Shown here: in pieces, positions 1 through 12,862 of the stretch | How positions within the stretch are numbered: position 1 is the stretch's first letter | Layout of the letters: each line of letters opens with the position of its first letter | Assembly (NCBI RefSeq): GCF_032362555.1 | Contig: NC_083505.1 | Span: 10,345,501-10,409,500, forward strand | DNA from: Amyelois transitella | Lineage: Eukaryota > Arthropoda > Insecta > Lepidoptera > Pyralidae | DNA length: 64,000 nucleotides | Reading direction: 5' to 3' | Made by a program: the position numbers and the translations under genes | The notes under the pieces: model-generated | What the model was told of the DNA's origin: nothing | What the model saw: only the letters and a program-made list of their open reading frames with translations | Databases searched by the model: none

Positions 1-2012
1 CAATCATCCGCAACCAGGGTGTTGTATTATTTTTACTACAATGATGACAACTGTAATTTATATGTCCAGACTGTATAGTATGTATATTTTTTTACATTTT
101 AATATTCAAGTAATTATTTTTAAATATCAAATGCTGCTGTTAGAAGCATCACTAGCTTTAGATTTGAAAGTGCTAGGATAAAATATGAAAAGTATTTTCA
201 AGTAACTTCATTTCTTTGAACCATATCTGGATTGACTTCTGTTCTTAGGTAAGATACTCCTTAGGTCAACAACCGGATTCAGATCAGAGATGAGACATAA
301 TTGCCTTCGTGAATGATTTCTAATAATCCTAAATATTGCTCGAGAACGAAGTTTCGACGTATTTTTTCAAAATACTTAACAGTACATACATATAATCAAG
401 CTGTAAAATAAGATAAATATTAAAATTCCAGTCAAGCTAAATTTCAAAAAGTATTGAAATTTTTTTTTACAAAATTTTTTCAGCCTTCTCTCAGCATAGT
501 ATAAAAAAAATCGAAAATCTGAACAACCCGATGCAACACCATGATTCCCGTCCCGCTAAACTTTAGGAAATATAAAAAATCGGAAAAGAGTCGCAGGTAT
601 CTACTGTTATTGAATAAATAATCCACTTGACCTAATGAATATAACATCGACAAAGGTCACATAATATATCATTAGGACAGGTGCTATGACTATTGATGGT
701 CACTATTACTGAGGCGCAGATGTCAAACTGGGTTAGTTTCTTTTCACCCAAGGACCATTAAAGTTGTAGGAAAATGTCATACTTGTTCAGCTATGCAAAG
801 GATATAACAAGAAGTCGAACAACAATGGTAGGTCATATCATGTTTAAAATAGTTTAAATGTCGTGTACCTACTACAAATAGTCTGAAGTAGAAAACAACT
901 AACAAGTTTATAATTTTACTTATTGTTGACAGTACATCTATAAAAAGATTTTTAATCCACGAAATTTCAGTTTCACTAAGTTTAATTAATGAAATGATAT
1001 ATTATTTGTAATAAAGACTGAACCGTTGAAATCCTAATTTCAATACCAACCTAACATCTTCATTAAAATTTAAATTTGAATAAATTTTATTAACAAATAA
1101 ATTAAACAATTTTGATACGAAACATTTTAATGATAAAAATAAGTACTTAATTTATAGTTCCTAGCTTAAATTCCATTTACTATTGAAGTCACATCAACAG
1201 CTTACAGATAAATCTTAATAATTCCTTTATTTTGAAAGCGGGTTTAGTTTATTTTATAAAGTCTCTAAAGTCTATTGATAAATGCTTGTACACAGTTACA
1301 CATTCAGACGGTAATACGATTAACACGTGACTCTGTATGCACACTTGGGTAAATTGGGTCTGGGTAATTCAGGTTCCCTGCAAATAGTAGTTTGTCCCAT
1401 TTCTCCTAAAACAATAGTAACATTAGACAATACAACAACGATAATTAATTCAAGCCGTGTTCCAAACATTTTGCCACAGTTGAGTACACATTTACAAGAC
1501 AAACAATATTCTGGGATGGTTTTGAAAACGTGACTTTAATTTTGGTACAGTGAGTACCTACACATAATTCTCTCATAGACTAGTTGGTAAGTGTGAACGT
1601 GACCAACCATGATCCAAAATGGGTCAGGTTTCGCAAAGGTTCCGAAGGTCTAACGGCAGTCATTTCTTGTAAAAACCTGACTTACGCAATCAAGGAATAC
1701 CTAAACAAAAGGTGCACCCCGTGCTTCTCTCCAAGAAGGTTAGAATGTAACATATTATTTACCATGCTAGCCCCCACATTGACCTGCATTTTGAACGCTA
1801 AGAACCTGCAAAAATTTTAGGGATGGTTCTTCTGCATAGACATATTCATGTCTACGCATTCTGTATTGTTAAACATCTGTTGCATTTCAGCTCACTCGGG
1901 TGCAGATAACCTAACCTCCGTACAACTACCATGTTATTACCTCAACAGACCACAGAGCGCGCGCGTGTCGAACGAGATGCTTACAGAGAATAGTTGATCG
2001 AAGTTTGACGTG
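1..2012. other. AT-rich non-coding region
   Basis: No reading frame here looks protein-like; two opposed frames at 1320-1533 overlap and have no recognisable motifs. About 1590-1820 contains ggcagtcatttcttgtaaaaa and related words that resemble a common lepidopteran repeat tail. An acceptor-like tract abuts a donor-like GTAAGA at 248. Confidence 0.5.
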
Positions 2013-2240
2013 TTGTTCCTGGTACTTTAGAATAGGACCACTCCATATCTTCTCCATGAATTTCCTAAAAGGTGCCTAAGGGAAAAACTAAGAAACTTGG
2101 ACTTCTTTTTGTAGGCGATGGGCTAGCAACTTGTCACTTTTTAAATCACCATTTCATCATTAAGCCATAGCTGAACGTGACCTTTCTCTATCTACCCCTC
2201 TGTGAGGTATAGGCGTGATTATATGTAAGTAAGGATATGT
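2013..2240 (+). repeat. SINE-like family A copy (diverged)
   Basis: Shares, in order, aataggaccactccat, ggcgatgggctagcaac, atcattaagcca, gctgaacgtg, tctaccc and gtgattatatgtaagta with the nearly complete minus-strand copies at 19203 and 58031. Those copies define a ~265 bp unit running from a GTGCC...GGCACC head to an ATGT-type tail. Confidence 0.8.
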
Positions 2241-3582
2241 TCAACATTGTACGTTGTTTGTAAATACATTAGGGCTCAGGCGGCCTTAGCCGAGGCCGCG
2301 TCTGGCCGGGCTGAAGCGCGCCAGTGAGTGACTCAATGTTTTGGTGCGCAACTATACTATGCTGCCCAGACGTTCCCAATCTTATTTCATTATGTGTTCT
2401 GTGTGTCTAAGGTCAAGACTCATACAAAATGCAATTTTCTTTGGGTTTATTTGTTTAAAACAAAGCGAGTTGTATATTGATGACCAAAATACACAAACCC
2501 AAACATACAATTGCCGCTTGGCATGGTGTGGTTTTCATGGGTTTGACTCCCGTACCTAACCGTCTTGTTGAGATGGTCAGAGGCAGGCAACACACTTTTT
2601 ATAAAAAAAATAATCTTAAAATCTACTAAGATGTTTAACTACCGGTACATTTCCTACTTAGTTGTAGTTGGATAAAATAGATGAAACTATGTGATTTCGT
2701 GGCCTTCAACTTGAAACGCAATCACGAATCGTCACATGTTTTTGTTTTTCACACGGTCAACGACTTGGGACGAAATAAACGAAAAATGGCGTGTTTTTCC
2801 GATTTCATCAGATTGTTTCACTTGATAAGGTTGACAAATATCGTTATGTGAGTTTCGAAGATATTACGTAACTTCCTTTGATTTCCAAGAAATTATTCGG
2901 TTATTGACACCTCATCAAACAAGTCGCAAACGTCGCTTATGTTGTACTAGCTTTTTAATGCGGCTTCACTTACGACCCCAGAAATATTGTACTAAAGATG
3001 ATCTGTTATTGTCACTGTGAGTCATACTATACCCATAGGGAAACTGATTAAATCATAGCTGCTAAGACATATTAACACTAAATAGAAAGATAAATTTTTA
3101 CATTAATATCCGAATAAATGTGAATTACCTATTTTAAAACTGGTTCTACGAAGTTTGTTACTCGTACATGTTTGTGCAACTTGCAGCGTAACCAAACTAA
3201 GTATGTTTCTGACTAAAGCTAAATGAATAAGGAACAATTTCAGTGTCGTAAGTAGTTAGAAATAGTAAATAGAAAGGTTCATGTATTGAAACGTAAATAT
3301 TAGTATATCAATAGCCTTTGTCCTGATTGCGTTCTACCTGTGCAGAAACTCGGGGTCTAATTGTAGCCACAAACCTAGCCAAGCCAAATACCAATAGTAT
3401 CGAAAAGATATGCGAATGTTTTATTGTATATTTAATATTTGGTTTGCTTCGCTTTCGCAATAGATTTTCTGTTTTAATAGTTGTAAATTATAAATAAAGA
3501 AATAAATAATAAATAAACTTATAACACAAATATTATGATCTACAAGTGGATATTTCAATAAAACAGTAAATCTGTACCCATT
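2241..3582. other. Non-coding gap with a GC hairpin-rich patch and SINE-like scrap
   Basis: 2275-2330 is unusually GC-rich (ggcggccttagccgaggccgc is nearly self-complementary). 2515-2560 has gggtttgactcccgtacc, like a tRNA B box, followed by an A-rich run near 2605, suggesting a degraded tRNA-derived SINE. The rest is featureless AT-rich sequence. Confidence 0.4.
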
Positions 3583-3705
3583 GAGGTAGTCTGAGACCCC
3601 ACATCATTTCACATCAGACATCTTTTTACTTGCCACGACCCACGCATACTGCTTTTGCTTCATCCAAATTCTTCACTCTCTTCATGCTAGCTTGTCGATT
3701 GTTGA
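3583..3705 (-). repeat. Family C repeat fragment
   Basis: On the minus strand it reads gcatgaagagagtgaag, gatgaagcaaaagcag, cgtgggtcgtggcaagt and gagactacctc. It matches in order the copies at 22912 (+), 51245 (-) and 60695 (+). It is probably the tail of a non-LTR element; that class is inferred. Confidence 0.65.
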
Positions 3706-5328
3706 TGTAATTTACATGTGATTTATTTTACAATGCGAGGTGAATTGCGGTGAACAACACAGCCCTTATCACAGCTGTTCTCTCCATACATAGGGCCATT
3801 AAAGTGCCTACACGTGTATCGTAACAGCGTAGAGTCCGACGAAGCATATTACATACTTTACCTATATTTATCGATTTGAAATAAAATCAGTGCATTGTTT
3901 GCTGAGCAATGTAATGTGACTCTTTTGAACTTTCGTTACCTGCGATTTTTACGCGGCAATTAAGGGATTTTGCGTTGCTGTAAACATTTCGTAAAATATT
4001 CCCGTGATGTTATTGTCAGTCATTGTAATGGAAGAGCAATAGGAAAATTATTTAATCTATTTTCTTCATTTCTTCGTGACTGGTATACCGATTACGTTAT
4101 AAATATAAAAAGTTATAAAAGTGACAAAGTATTTTTTTGTTATAAAAGTAATATTCATATACTATGTATTAAAGAGAAACACTCTTTTTAATTAAATAAT
4201 GTTCTGTCCTTTTTCCTAATGCAACAACTCTTGGGTTAAATTCTCCGGTTAACAGCATCGCCGAGGTAGTCATGTTGCTTCGTATGATGATTCAATGCTT
4301 AGATAGTAATAGATCATGGTCATAAGAAAATCTTAAGTGTAGTCAAAAGAGGATGCAAATGCAAAATAATGATGAAATTCTAGGTCCTTTTTTTCATTGT
4401 TAAGGGTCGTGTTTTCGAAAAGTATGAAGCAATTACCAGGAGGATGATGGGATGGCTACACACGATCTAATTTATTAATTTGTGTTTAACGAAGGGCCTC
4501 ATATAGAAAGTTTGTATAGTTCTTGGAAGTGCTCTTACAGCTAGGTAAGTTGTGAGCTTTAATGATGTTAAGTTTCCTTATTGTCCTGGAGAGTGGCAGT
4601 CTATATTTGCCCTTGGGAATATGCAATTATTTACTTCACCGACATAATATCTTAAATATGTATTAACATAGAGAATAACCATTAGGTTATTCTCTAATAA
4701 GATATTTAAAATCCCACCCAAAACTATCCTTTATTATTTTGATTTCTTTGTGTACGTGATTTTTTGACGACTGCGCACAAATCTTGCCGAATCATTTCAA
4801 AGCATATAAGACTCTAACAATCATCTAAAATCAGTTATGAAGCCAGCTACCAGCTAATGTCAATGAGTAATTTTACACGTCGCTTTGCTGAAATTTGTAA
4901 TAATATAGTGCCTACATATAATAATTTTATAATATGTAGCTAATAATTAATGAATGTAGATGCTTCATCGATAAAATCCTTGACTTCTAAAAGCTTGTCA
5001 GAAAAGGCATACGTGTACGACAAAACGACAAAATTTTCCACAATGTTTCAGGGGCTGTAAAATGCGACTGAGAATTTATGGAATATAAACAGCGCTCGTT
5101 TACATTTACGTACAATTAAGTACTTACAAATGGAATTAGGTTGATGAAGACAATACTGTGTAATCCAGGTGAGGTTTTTGACCGCCCATCAGAAGTGTGG
5201 AGATACAAAAATGTCAGAAGACAAATGAGGATGTGTCATTTTGTCAGCGAGGAATTTGAGTTCGGCGGGCCGGCGCCAGCTTCGAATGGCAATGAATATT
5301 TAAGACTTGATGTATGCTACTTGCAATG
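3706..5328. other. AT-rich non-coding gap with a long imperfect hairpin
   Basis: 4669-4696 is an inverted repeat with arms tagagaataacc / ggttattctcta and loop atta. The homology of the arms continues outwards imperfectly to about 4648-4712. At 4540-4550 an acceptor-like ttacag lies four bases before gtaagt. No protein-like frame is present. Confidence 0.5.
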
Positions 5329-5385
5329 AACGTCGGTGACCGAGTGGTTAAGGTATCCGACATCTAAGTATACACAAGGTATCCC
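5329..5385 (+). repeat. Truncated tRNA-derived SINE head
   Basis: The sequence cggtgaccgagtggttaagg followed by tatccgacatctaa has the A-box and D-arm look of a Leu/Ser-type tRNA. No B box or acceptor stem follows, so it is a SINE scrap and not a tRNA gene. Confidence 0.5.
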
Positions 5386-5656
5386 ATTTTTTTTAAATTC
5401 ATCAAACCAATGCACTAACGCTGACGGTACATATGCTCAGAAATCCTGCTATCTCCGGTATCTTTGAAACCATGATCCCAGCTTTATTACTCCGAAAGTC
5501 ATTCCTGATAGTGATCACAAAGATATTATAACTACTACAACTACATTTACGAATGACAAACTGAGTCAAAAGCAAGTAAGTAATAATATACATACGTAAG
5601 GACATACCACTTTTACGGACGTCCGTACAGATTTATTAAAATTTTATATTATTAAA

Positions 5657-5700
5657 GTAGCTGTTGCCCGCGACTTCGCCCGCGTACATTTAGATTTGAA
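5657..5700 (+). repeat. Family B head fragment (cccgcgacttcgcccgcg)
   Basis: tagctgttgcccgcgacttcg is the typical head of a very common lepidopteran non-autonomous element; it is better preserved at 12592. Only the first ~40 bases remain. Confidence 0.65.
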
Positions 5701-5721
5701 TCTACAATAATGTGAAATAAA

Positions 5722-5835
5722 AAAGAAATATGTTGTTTTGTTGGGGCTCGAACTTGGACCGCCAACTTCACAATCTCACACGTCAAGCACTGGACCATCG
5801 ACGCCGCTGCGGTGGTGTCGAAATTAAAGTATACC
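5722..5835 (-). repeat. tRNA-derived SINE copy
   Basis: On the minus strand tggtccagtg (A-box-like) is followed about 45 bases later by aagttcgagcccc (B box), as in a Pol III promoter. It is preceded by a caccgcagcggcgtcgatgg block. The acceptor stem does not pair convincingly, so it is a SINE and not a functional tRNA. Confidence 0.6.
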
Positions 5836-6840
5836 TACTAACAAACCAAAATTCTTTTTACGTGAGAATTACACATGTTATGTGCGGCAAAACCAGGATA
5901 TTATCAAACTGATTTTCACTTATATTTATATGTTATAAGTATAATGCTCTCGTACAATAATAAATGACTTTGAATTTTAAATTTCGTAACTTATTTGCAG
6001 GCAAACTCATGCCTTGAGGTCATTTAAATGTGTGTTCGGCGGAGTACTTATCTATTTATTTTCTGTCTAATTAAATATAACAATGATGAATATAGTGACT
6101 CTTTATTAACCCCAATGGGCAACAGACAATGGTGTTGGATACATAGGATGTAATTCAATAATATGACGATTGAGGATACACCGGTAGCAATTAAAAGATA
6201 GAATTGACGCAAAAGCATACACGCCGTACATATTATAAGCACTAATATTTGACTAGTCATTTCTCGTCACAGAACTCATATTTATGAAGCTGTGTACTGG
6301 AAATGTGTTTAACGGTGTGTGTGTGTGTGTGTAGTGCTGTCGAAACGTGATTATTTACGTAAATTCTCACATGTTGCCAGATACATCCCTTTCTCATCAT
6401 GGTAGTTTTGTAGCTTAGCTTTGGTAAATTTTGTCAAGTGGAAACTTTGCTTTATAAAGGGAAAGGTTCTAGTTTTCATCAAGTAATCATGATAAAGAGA
6501 CTTTTAAAACGCTAAGTTAGGTAACTGAATGTTAAGGACAAAATGTCTCTATTGAATAATGAATTAGTTACTTAGAATGTATCACATATTTTTTTTAAAT
6601 TCTCATTTGACATAAATTAAACTTTGGAAAGAACCGTAGTAACAGAAACGGTGTCTGTGAAAGCAACAGAAAGGGCCAAACATATAACAAAAAATTAAAC
6701 CTGTAAAACCAGTTTACAGACCCATATGTGTAACTTTGCGGGTCTGGTTATTTATTTTAAATATTCATTTGTAAAAAACAAATAGATGCCACTTTCTCTA
6801 GACTAGACAGTTTTAATTTCTATAAAAATTTCAATAATAG
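5836..6840. other. Non-coding gap with a GT microsatellite
   Basis: Contains (GT)9 at 6315-6332. No supported gene. Confidence 0.6.
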
Positions 6841-6995
6841 CAACCTGTCACTATTTGAGCAACTCATCAAATCAATCCCATTATTAAGGCATACAGCTGA
6901 ACGAGCCTTTCAGTCTTTTCGAGACTGCTGCCTCTGTCTACTCCTTAAGCGATAAACACGTGATTTGCATGTTTGTATGTTTGTATATATGTAGG
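6841..6995 (+). repeat. SINE-like family A, 3' half
   Basis: Begins inside the unit at caacctgtcactatttga and continues through cagctgaacg, cagtcttttcgagactg and ctctgtctac to a gtttgtatgtttgtat tail. Confidence 0.75.
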
Positions 6996-8160
6996 TAAAT
7001 ACACTTTATTTACATTGTCTAAGCACACAATTTCGTAGCTTGGTAGACATAGTGGTATCTTAATCTCCTGTTTACGGATATTATGTGCTGAATGAAAGGA
7101 AGCGGTATCTTATGGGAAATAGTACCTAGTATATATAAAAAAATTGTTATCACAGATTTCTCTAATGATCAAGCCTTATGCTATGATTTCGATATTTCTG
7201 TAATGACGGAATCTTTTGGTAATAGCTCTGGCCAGTAAGTAAATTAATTGAAGCGGATCTCCCGGTATGTGGAAGAATCATTTATCATCTAAATCACAAG
7301 ACAAACCGTATGATTCACAGCTCAGCCGCAAAAGCGTGGGACAAGCGTCCGCCGCCATTTTATTTTTAAAACTCGCATCGCACATTATACGAAACAAAAC
7401 GCTAATATTAGCCACCTTCGTTTAAAGTAACAAATTTTTATCTTCTTTTTATTTGAATTGACTGTTTATGTAAGTGAAAATAAATACTCTTTAATTTGTA
7501 CTGATGTGTACATCCAAAGTTGTTGTCAATTTAACAATGTTAACAACAATAAAAGTAAAGTTAAAGCTTTAATTAGTTAGATGTTGAATAAAATAAAACA
7601 ACAAGTCTCTCGATTGATTCTCTTGAATTCGAGGGATAATATTTCATCTTATTTTTAAAGTATCTATCGTCTTTCTTACAATACAGCAAACTTAAAAAAG
7701 TAACGAAATTTTAAGGGTGGTCCTGACCTAATTTTTAAAACATTTTTCCTATTAACATTTTGTCGTACTAAAAATAAAGTAACTTTAATTTATATTAAGA
7801 TATTTCAGTGCTTCCCGGTTACTTTCCAATGATTTAATGGTCTCCGCCATCAATCATATTTACGTGTTTGATGAATGATGTATTACGTACATTATTCACG
7901 GAATCGCCGTTACTCCCTCCATATTTTCCCGATAAAATCATTTGACAACTATTTGGATACTGTTGGAAGAATACCAAATCTATACCACGTGTATTATTTT
8001 ACTCGCACGTAAGTACTAAATATGATCTTCCGTAATAACCGTAGTGTTTTGAAAACACACATAAAAAGCCATTAAAATAAATCATGCTTCTATGTTGTTG
8101 CCTATGTCTGCATTTCCAAAAGTTTGATATATATCTATAATTAAAGATAGAATAAACTAA
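6996..8160. other. AT-rich non-coding gap
   Basis: Nothing recognisable on either strand. Confidence 0.5.
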
Positions 8161-8270
8161 GTGCCGGCCCTTAAGAATAGAACTTTATATTCATCCACTT
8201 CATATCTTTCGCATAGATGTAGTAAAAGGCGACTAAGGCTTATAAACTTGGGATTCCTCCTGACAAACTA
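8161..8270 (+). repeat. SINE-like family A, 5' half
   Basis: gtgccggccc head, then aatagaac, gtagtaaaaggcgactaagg and cttataaacttgggattcct. It stops before the gatgggctagcaac block. It happens to carry a 63-codon frame, which is not a gene. Confidence 0.75.
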
Positions 8271-10149
8271 TATATATGTATGTATGTGTAAACCAAATGG
8301 CCGAAAATTGCATCAAAAAATAAATATATGTCTCGTTTATGATGGAGAGTAACCACGATTTGTCCTAGTTTTTATGAAAGACATATCTGTGTCGTAATGT
8401 AGATATTAGATACAGCTTTAATCCACGGCGATGGCAGATTTTTTAAAATACAGACGTCTAAGTAATAAATTTTTGCCTGCCAGTGGTTTTAGTATGCTCG
8501 ATTGTTCAATCATAACTCAGTCAATTTATTGTTGTAGCCATAATATAGATATATTCACATCAAACACAAATACTAAAGATGTGTGAACGATGTTGCACAT
8601 AATAATAACGTAAAATTGGTATGTTGTCTTGTCATTTGGTTGTAAGAAATGATTCATCGATACACTACAATTTGGCTCGGTTACTTTAACATAGTCATTG
8701 CCGACGCTGAAAGCTTTACCATTAGCACAGTTTTTAGACTTTGATTTGGAGCAGTTCGTGAAATCATTGGTACCTACTTAGTGGCTACGTGTGACGGGAA
8801 TGACTCATTTACGTGAATTAGCACTTCTAGTGTTGTATAAATTTGAAACTTTCCAAAATCTCTCTCGCTTGTGTTAAAAATTTACGATGGCGCCACAGTG
8901 TAACGTTTGTGATATATTTTGTCTTCTTTGCTGTCATCAAGGATACTTAAATTTTGATGATGGACCAATTAAGTTTATATTTTTATCTCAAAATTCATTC
9001 TTTGTCGGATACGGGACTAAAAATAATTTGCATTTATTTATAATAACATTACACACGCGCATTCACAAGAATCGTAAGAGTGCACTCGTGCAACGTAGCG
9101 TTCTTGCTGAAAAGGACATTTTTCTTTGAAAGACATTAGGTAGCTTTTAAGTTACAGTAGCCTTAAAAAACAAATGGTTTCCACAAAGTTTGTGCATAAC
9201 ACGAGTCGTTGATTTCATATATCCACAAAAAAGCTACAATTAGAATAATAGAAATAATCATAATTCTAATGAGTCCTAGTTGTCGTACAAACATAGTACA
9301 ATTCAAATTTAAACATTTAAGTAAAAACATTACTTCTCACATTTATTATATTAAATATTCGTATTCTTTATAATTTTCTAATAAATCCGAAGTAGGTACT
9401 ATACGGTAATCGTTTGAGTTCCAGTTAAAGATTAGCTATTTATGGAAAAAGTACTTAAATGGTAAAAACGTGACTGATTCAAATCTGGTTCGTTTGAATT
9501 CGCAAATCCAATTTAATATTTCTGGAAAATTAAAAGGAGCTCATATTTGTAAGTACTTATTCAAATTATCCAACTCCGATTACAGATAATCCAATTTAAA
9601 CGTATTTATTTGCTGCTATTAGTTACAGTGGTAATTATTGAGCCGGCACCACAAAAAAAAGCGGAATAAGGTAGCAATGAAAAAGAAAATATGGAGTAAT
9701 ACAAAAAAAATATAAACAGGTTTTGAATTTTATTTTCTTTTGTTATAACAATAACAGCCCAGTTAACCAATTTAGGTCGTCGTCCTCATGGCATGGCGTT
9801 AGTAGTATTTAGGTAGGATTCACCCATCCTGGAGGGAACTTGGGATCCGACTATGACTACGATCCAGGCGTGGACATAATTCTGGTAAGATGTAGCAACC
9901 TAACCCCAGAATAAATAAAATTATGTTCATTTTCCTCCACAACAAGTTCACCTGTATCATTATGTTTATGTTATTAAACTATGACCATTGACGTACTATG
10001 ACTTAACAATAATCAATACCAGTGGACAGTATCATCGTGGAGATATGGTGCACCAGTTATTAAAGGAAGCTGCGTTGGAGGTCACCACTTGAAAGTTTAT
10101 ATTACTTCCTTGTGAAAGTGTCCATCTAAATTCTTACTAATTTATATAA
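8271..10149. other. AT-rich non-coding gap
   Basis: No supported gene. An 80-codon frame at 8887-9129 is Cys-rich only in its first 20 residues and matches nothing I know. 9770-9920 is a slightly more GC-rich stretch without recognisable motifs. Confidence 0.45.
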
Positions 10150-10245
10150 CTCAAAATGCCATATAGTCGAATGTGGCCTTTCAATCTTTGAGGAACTGTT
10201 GGCTCTGTCTACCCCGTAAAAACGTGATCACATATGTGTTTATTA
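10150..10245 (+). repeat. SINE-like family A, 3' fragment
   Basis: gtggcctttcaatctttgagg, ctgttggctctgtctacccc and gtaaaaacgtgatcacatatg match the end of the unit. Confidence 0.7.
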
Positions 10246-11919
10246 TATGAAACTTAATAAAGAAAGATTTTTTTCTGATTTCACCTGAAGACAAAGAACA
10301 GTTACACTTATTCGTCAAATACCCACAGGAACTCTTCCCTAACTGAAATTGTTTTAATAACCAACCAAATAGGTATCAAATACAACTCCGATACCAAAAC
10401 ATACAGGTGTGATAGAATAAAAATGTAATTTCCCCAGAGACGACACTGGTACTAGGTCTGGACATCGGTTATCACAGGATTTCCCGCAAGTTTGATTACG
10501 TCTGGAACGATGCGATAACAACTATTCCCTGATGTAACGCTTTTGTCATAATCTAGTCTATATAAGATGTAAACAAATTTTATTACATTCGGAGTGTTTA
10601 TAAATCTACTTACCGCCGTTCATGGTTCAAAATAATAAATTAGCTCAGATATACATAGATATCAGCGCATACGAGTACATAAAGACAGAGAAATAGAATA
10701 ATGACTTTATAATATGCAGAAGTGATACTGACAACCCTTTCGACGAAAAATGGATAATTATTTTTAGAAAGTTAATATAAAACTTAGTAACTCATATAAT
10801 ATGAGCACTTCAGGTCACTATTTATTGATTAAATCGTTCATGAACGAGAGCTGATCAACTTAGATCTTTTTCCGCCTCTCTTTTAATACGTTAAGGTCAT
10901 ACGAGGTATTCCAAGTGTCACTTAGACGGCATGCCCTTGACTTTGCCTCCATTGTGGTAAAATATTCATGATAGCAACTAAAAATACCCGTCGAGTGCCC
11001 ATTGACATCGACCGCCCTCAATGTTGGCTGCCGGTGAAGTGTCCTATAATTACACTGAAAATATTGACTCAAAGCTTCATACTCATTCGAGCTCAGATTT
11101 TTTGTAAAGACGACTCAAGAAGAAATATATTTTAACTATAACTCTTGTTTTCAGATTTTTGAGAGAGAAGCCGAATATTTGACTTTTCAACGCTAACCTG
11201 ACGACGTCCACTGTTTTATTACGTCAGCCTTGTCCTACCGATTTAGTTAGTTATTTTACTAATAATTCACAATTATTCTTTAGACACTCAGAGTAAAGTT
11301 AAGGCGACATCTCTACACCAAAACAGTGTAAGTCCTAATTGCACAAGTAAAGTTTCTACGGATTGGAGTATAGCTACCTCCGCATTAACATTGTTGGTGC
11401 CGTGATTTTCCAGGCAAAACCCCTGCCTGGCTGAAGATCTTCTATCTGCGAAGGTTAAACCTGATGGTCGATCCCGCTACACTCATCATCATACTTGAAA
11501 AGTATTAATTTGTAGTAAACATCAAATCAGCTAACAGCAAACAATTTATCAACGCAACAGATTCCCTAAATCAGAAAAACACGGTCAAATAGCCAACTAT
11601 ATTGGTCTAGTAACCGTGAGAGCTTAATAAATAACCAGCGATCCCGGCCACCACGGTAATATCCCTAGGGAGCAGGCACGCAACGCTTCGTCGCTGTTCG
11701 TCTCGGGAAACATGGCAAACTTACGATATCTAGGTCTAACATTGATAAAGTAATTTAATTGTGTACACATAATTTGGCTGACTAGGATTTTGGGTCAGAA
11801 TAGTAATAAAACGACCTTAGCCATTTGCAAACTAATTTCAAAATATCGTATTGAACCACATTAAACACGTAGTTTACAGAGTATCTATAGAGGTAAAGTC
11901 TGTATCTTTAAACGTCTAA
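10246..11919. other. AT-rich non-coding gap
   Basis: No supported gene or RNA. The minus-strand 70-codon frame at 10860-11072 has no recognisable family. Confidence 0.45.
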
Positions 11920-11953
11920 TTGGTATATAAAAAAAACCTTTTTTATATACCAA
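11920..11953. repeat. Perfect 15-bp inverted repeat hairpin
   Basis: Arm TTGGTATATAAAAAA at 11920-11934, loop aacc, perfect complement at 11939-11953. It lies just ahead of a family B element. Confidence 0.85.
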
Positions 11954-11973
11954 AATAATTATTATTATTTGAG

Positions 11974-12197
11974 GCCGCCCGCGACTTCATCGGCGTGGAA
12001 ACCCTATCATAACTTAACAATCAATCCCGCGGGAAAATCGGGATAAAAAGTATCCTATATGTTATTCCGGCTTCAGCTACCTACATACCAAATTTCATCG
12101 TAATCGGTTTAGTTCTTTTTGCGTGAAAGAGTAACAAAAATCCATACCGACATCCTGACATACTCACAAACTTTCGCATTTATAACATAAGTAGGAT
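11974..12197 (+). repeat. Family B-like element copy
   Basis: Head gcccgcgacttcatcggcg, interior gataaaaagtatcctatatg, ccaaatttcatcgtaatcgg and tttgcgtgaaagagtaac, tail tcgcatttataacataagta. This is a common lepidopteran non-autonomous element. Confidence 0.75.
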
Positions 12198-12591
12198 TGG
12201 ATACAATTCAGTATATGTAATTAATTAAGCCAAAAACATCTTTATTCTTTTGTTATCTAGTATCAGCTTTGTCCATGGGTCTATTATCCTATTTCGTTAT
12301 TTAGGTGAAATCATTAACTTGGGCGAGCCATTTGCTCCATTTATGTACAAAAATGTATTTATGTAATTTAGGACGAACCAAAACGGAATCTCGCTCTGGG
12401 TCGCTACTCTATTTCGATCAGAAAATATGATACCAGTTGGAGAAGCAGCATGGGAATTGAGGGCAAAACAGTTTATGAATAGAACGATACTAATTATCTC
12501 TTGATAATATTTCACTTCTTATAGCATATTTACTGTTTGCAGAGTCTGGAGTAACGCATATATGAAAGATACTCTGATTTTTTATATTTTA

Positions 12592-12862
12592 ACTAGCTGT
12601 GCCCGCGACTTCGTCCGCGTGGAATAGTTATTTTGGGCATCATTGAAGCCCTCAAGGATGAATAATGTTCCCCGTTTTTTTCACATTTTCCATTATTTCT
12701 TCGTTCTTTAAAAGTTTCAGCTTGATTTTATATAGCCTAAAGCCTTCCTCGATAAATGTTCTTTTCAATACAAAAATAATTTTCCAATTCGAACTAGTAG
12801 TTCCTGAGATTAGCGCGTTCAAACAAAGAAACAAACTCTTCAGCTTTATAATATTAGTATAA
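12592..12862 (+). repeat. Well-preserved family B element (~270 bp)
   Basis: Runs from actagctgtgcccgcgactt to ctttataatattagtata, with an interior (ggcatcattgaagccctcaa; agtagttcctgagattagcg) different from the copy at 11974. Two subfamilies therefore share head and tail. The short opposed frames inside are by-products. Class (non-LTR-derived or Helitron-like) is undecided. Confidence 0.75.

Noticed and set aside
5329..5385. Possible Leu/Ser tRNA gene
   Set aside because: Only the D-arm region is present; no anticodon arm, B box or acceptor stem pairing.
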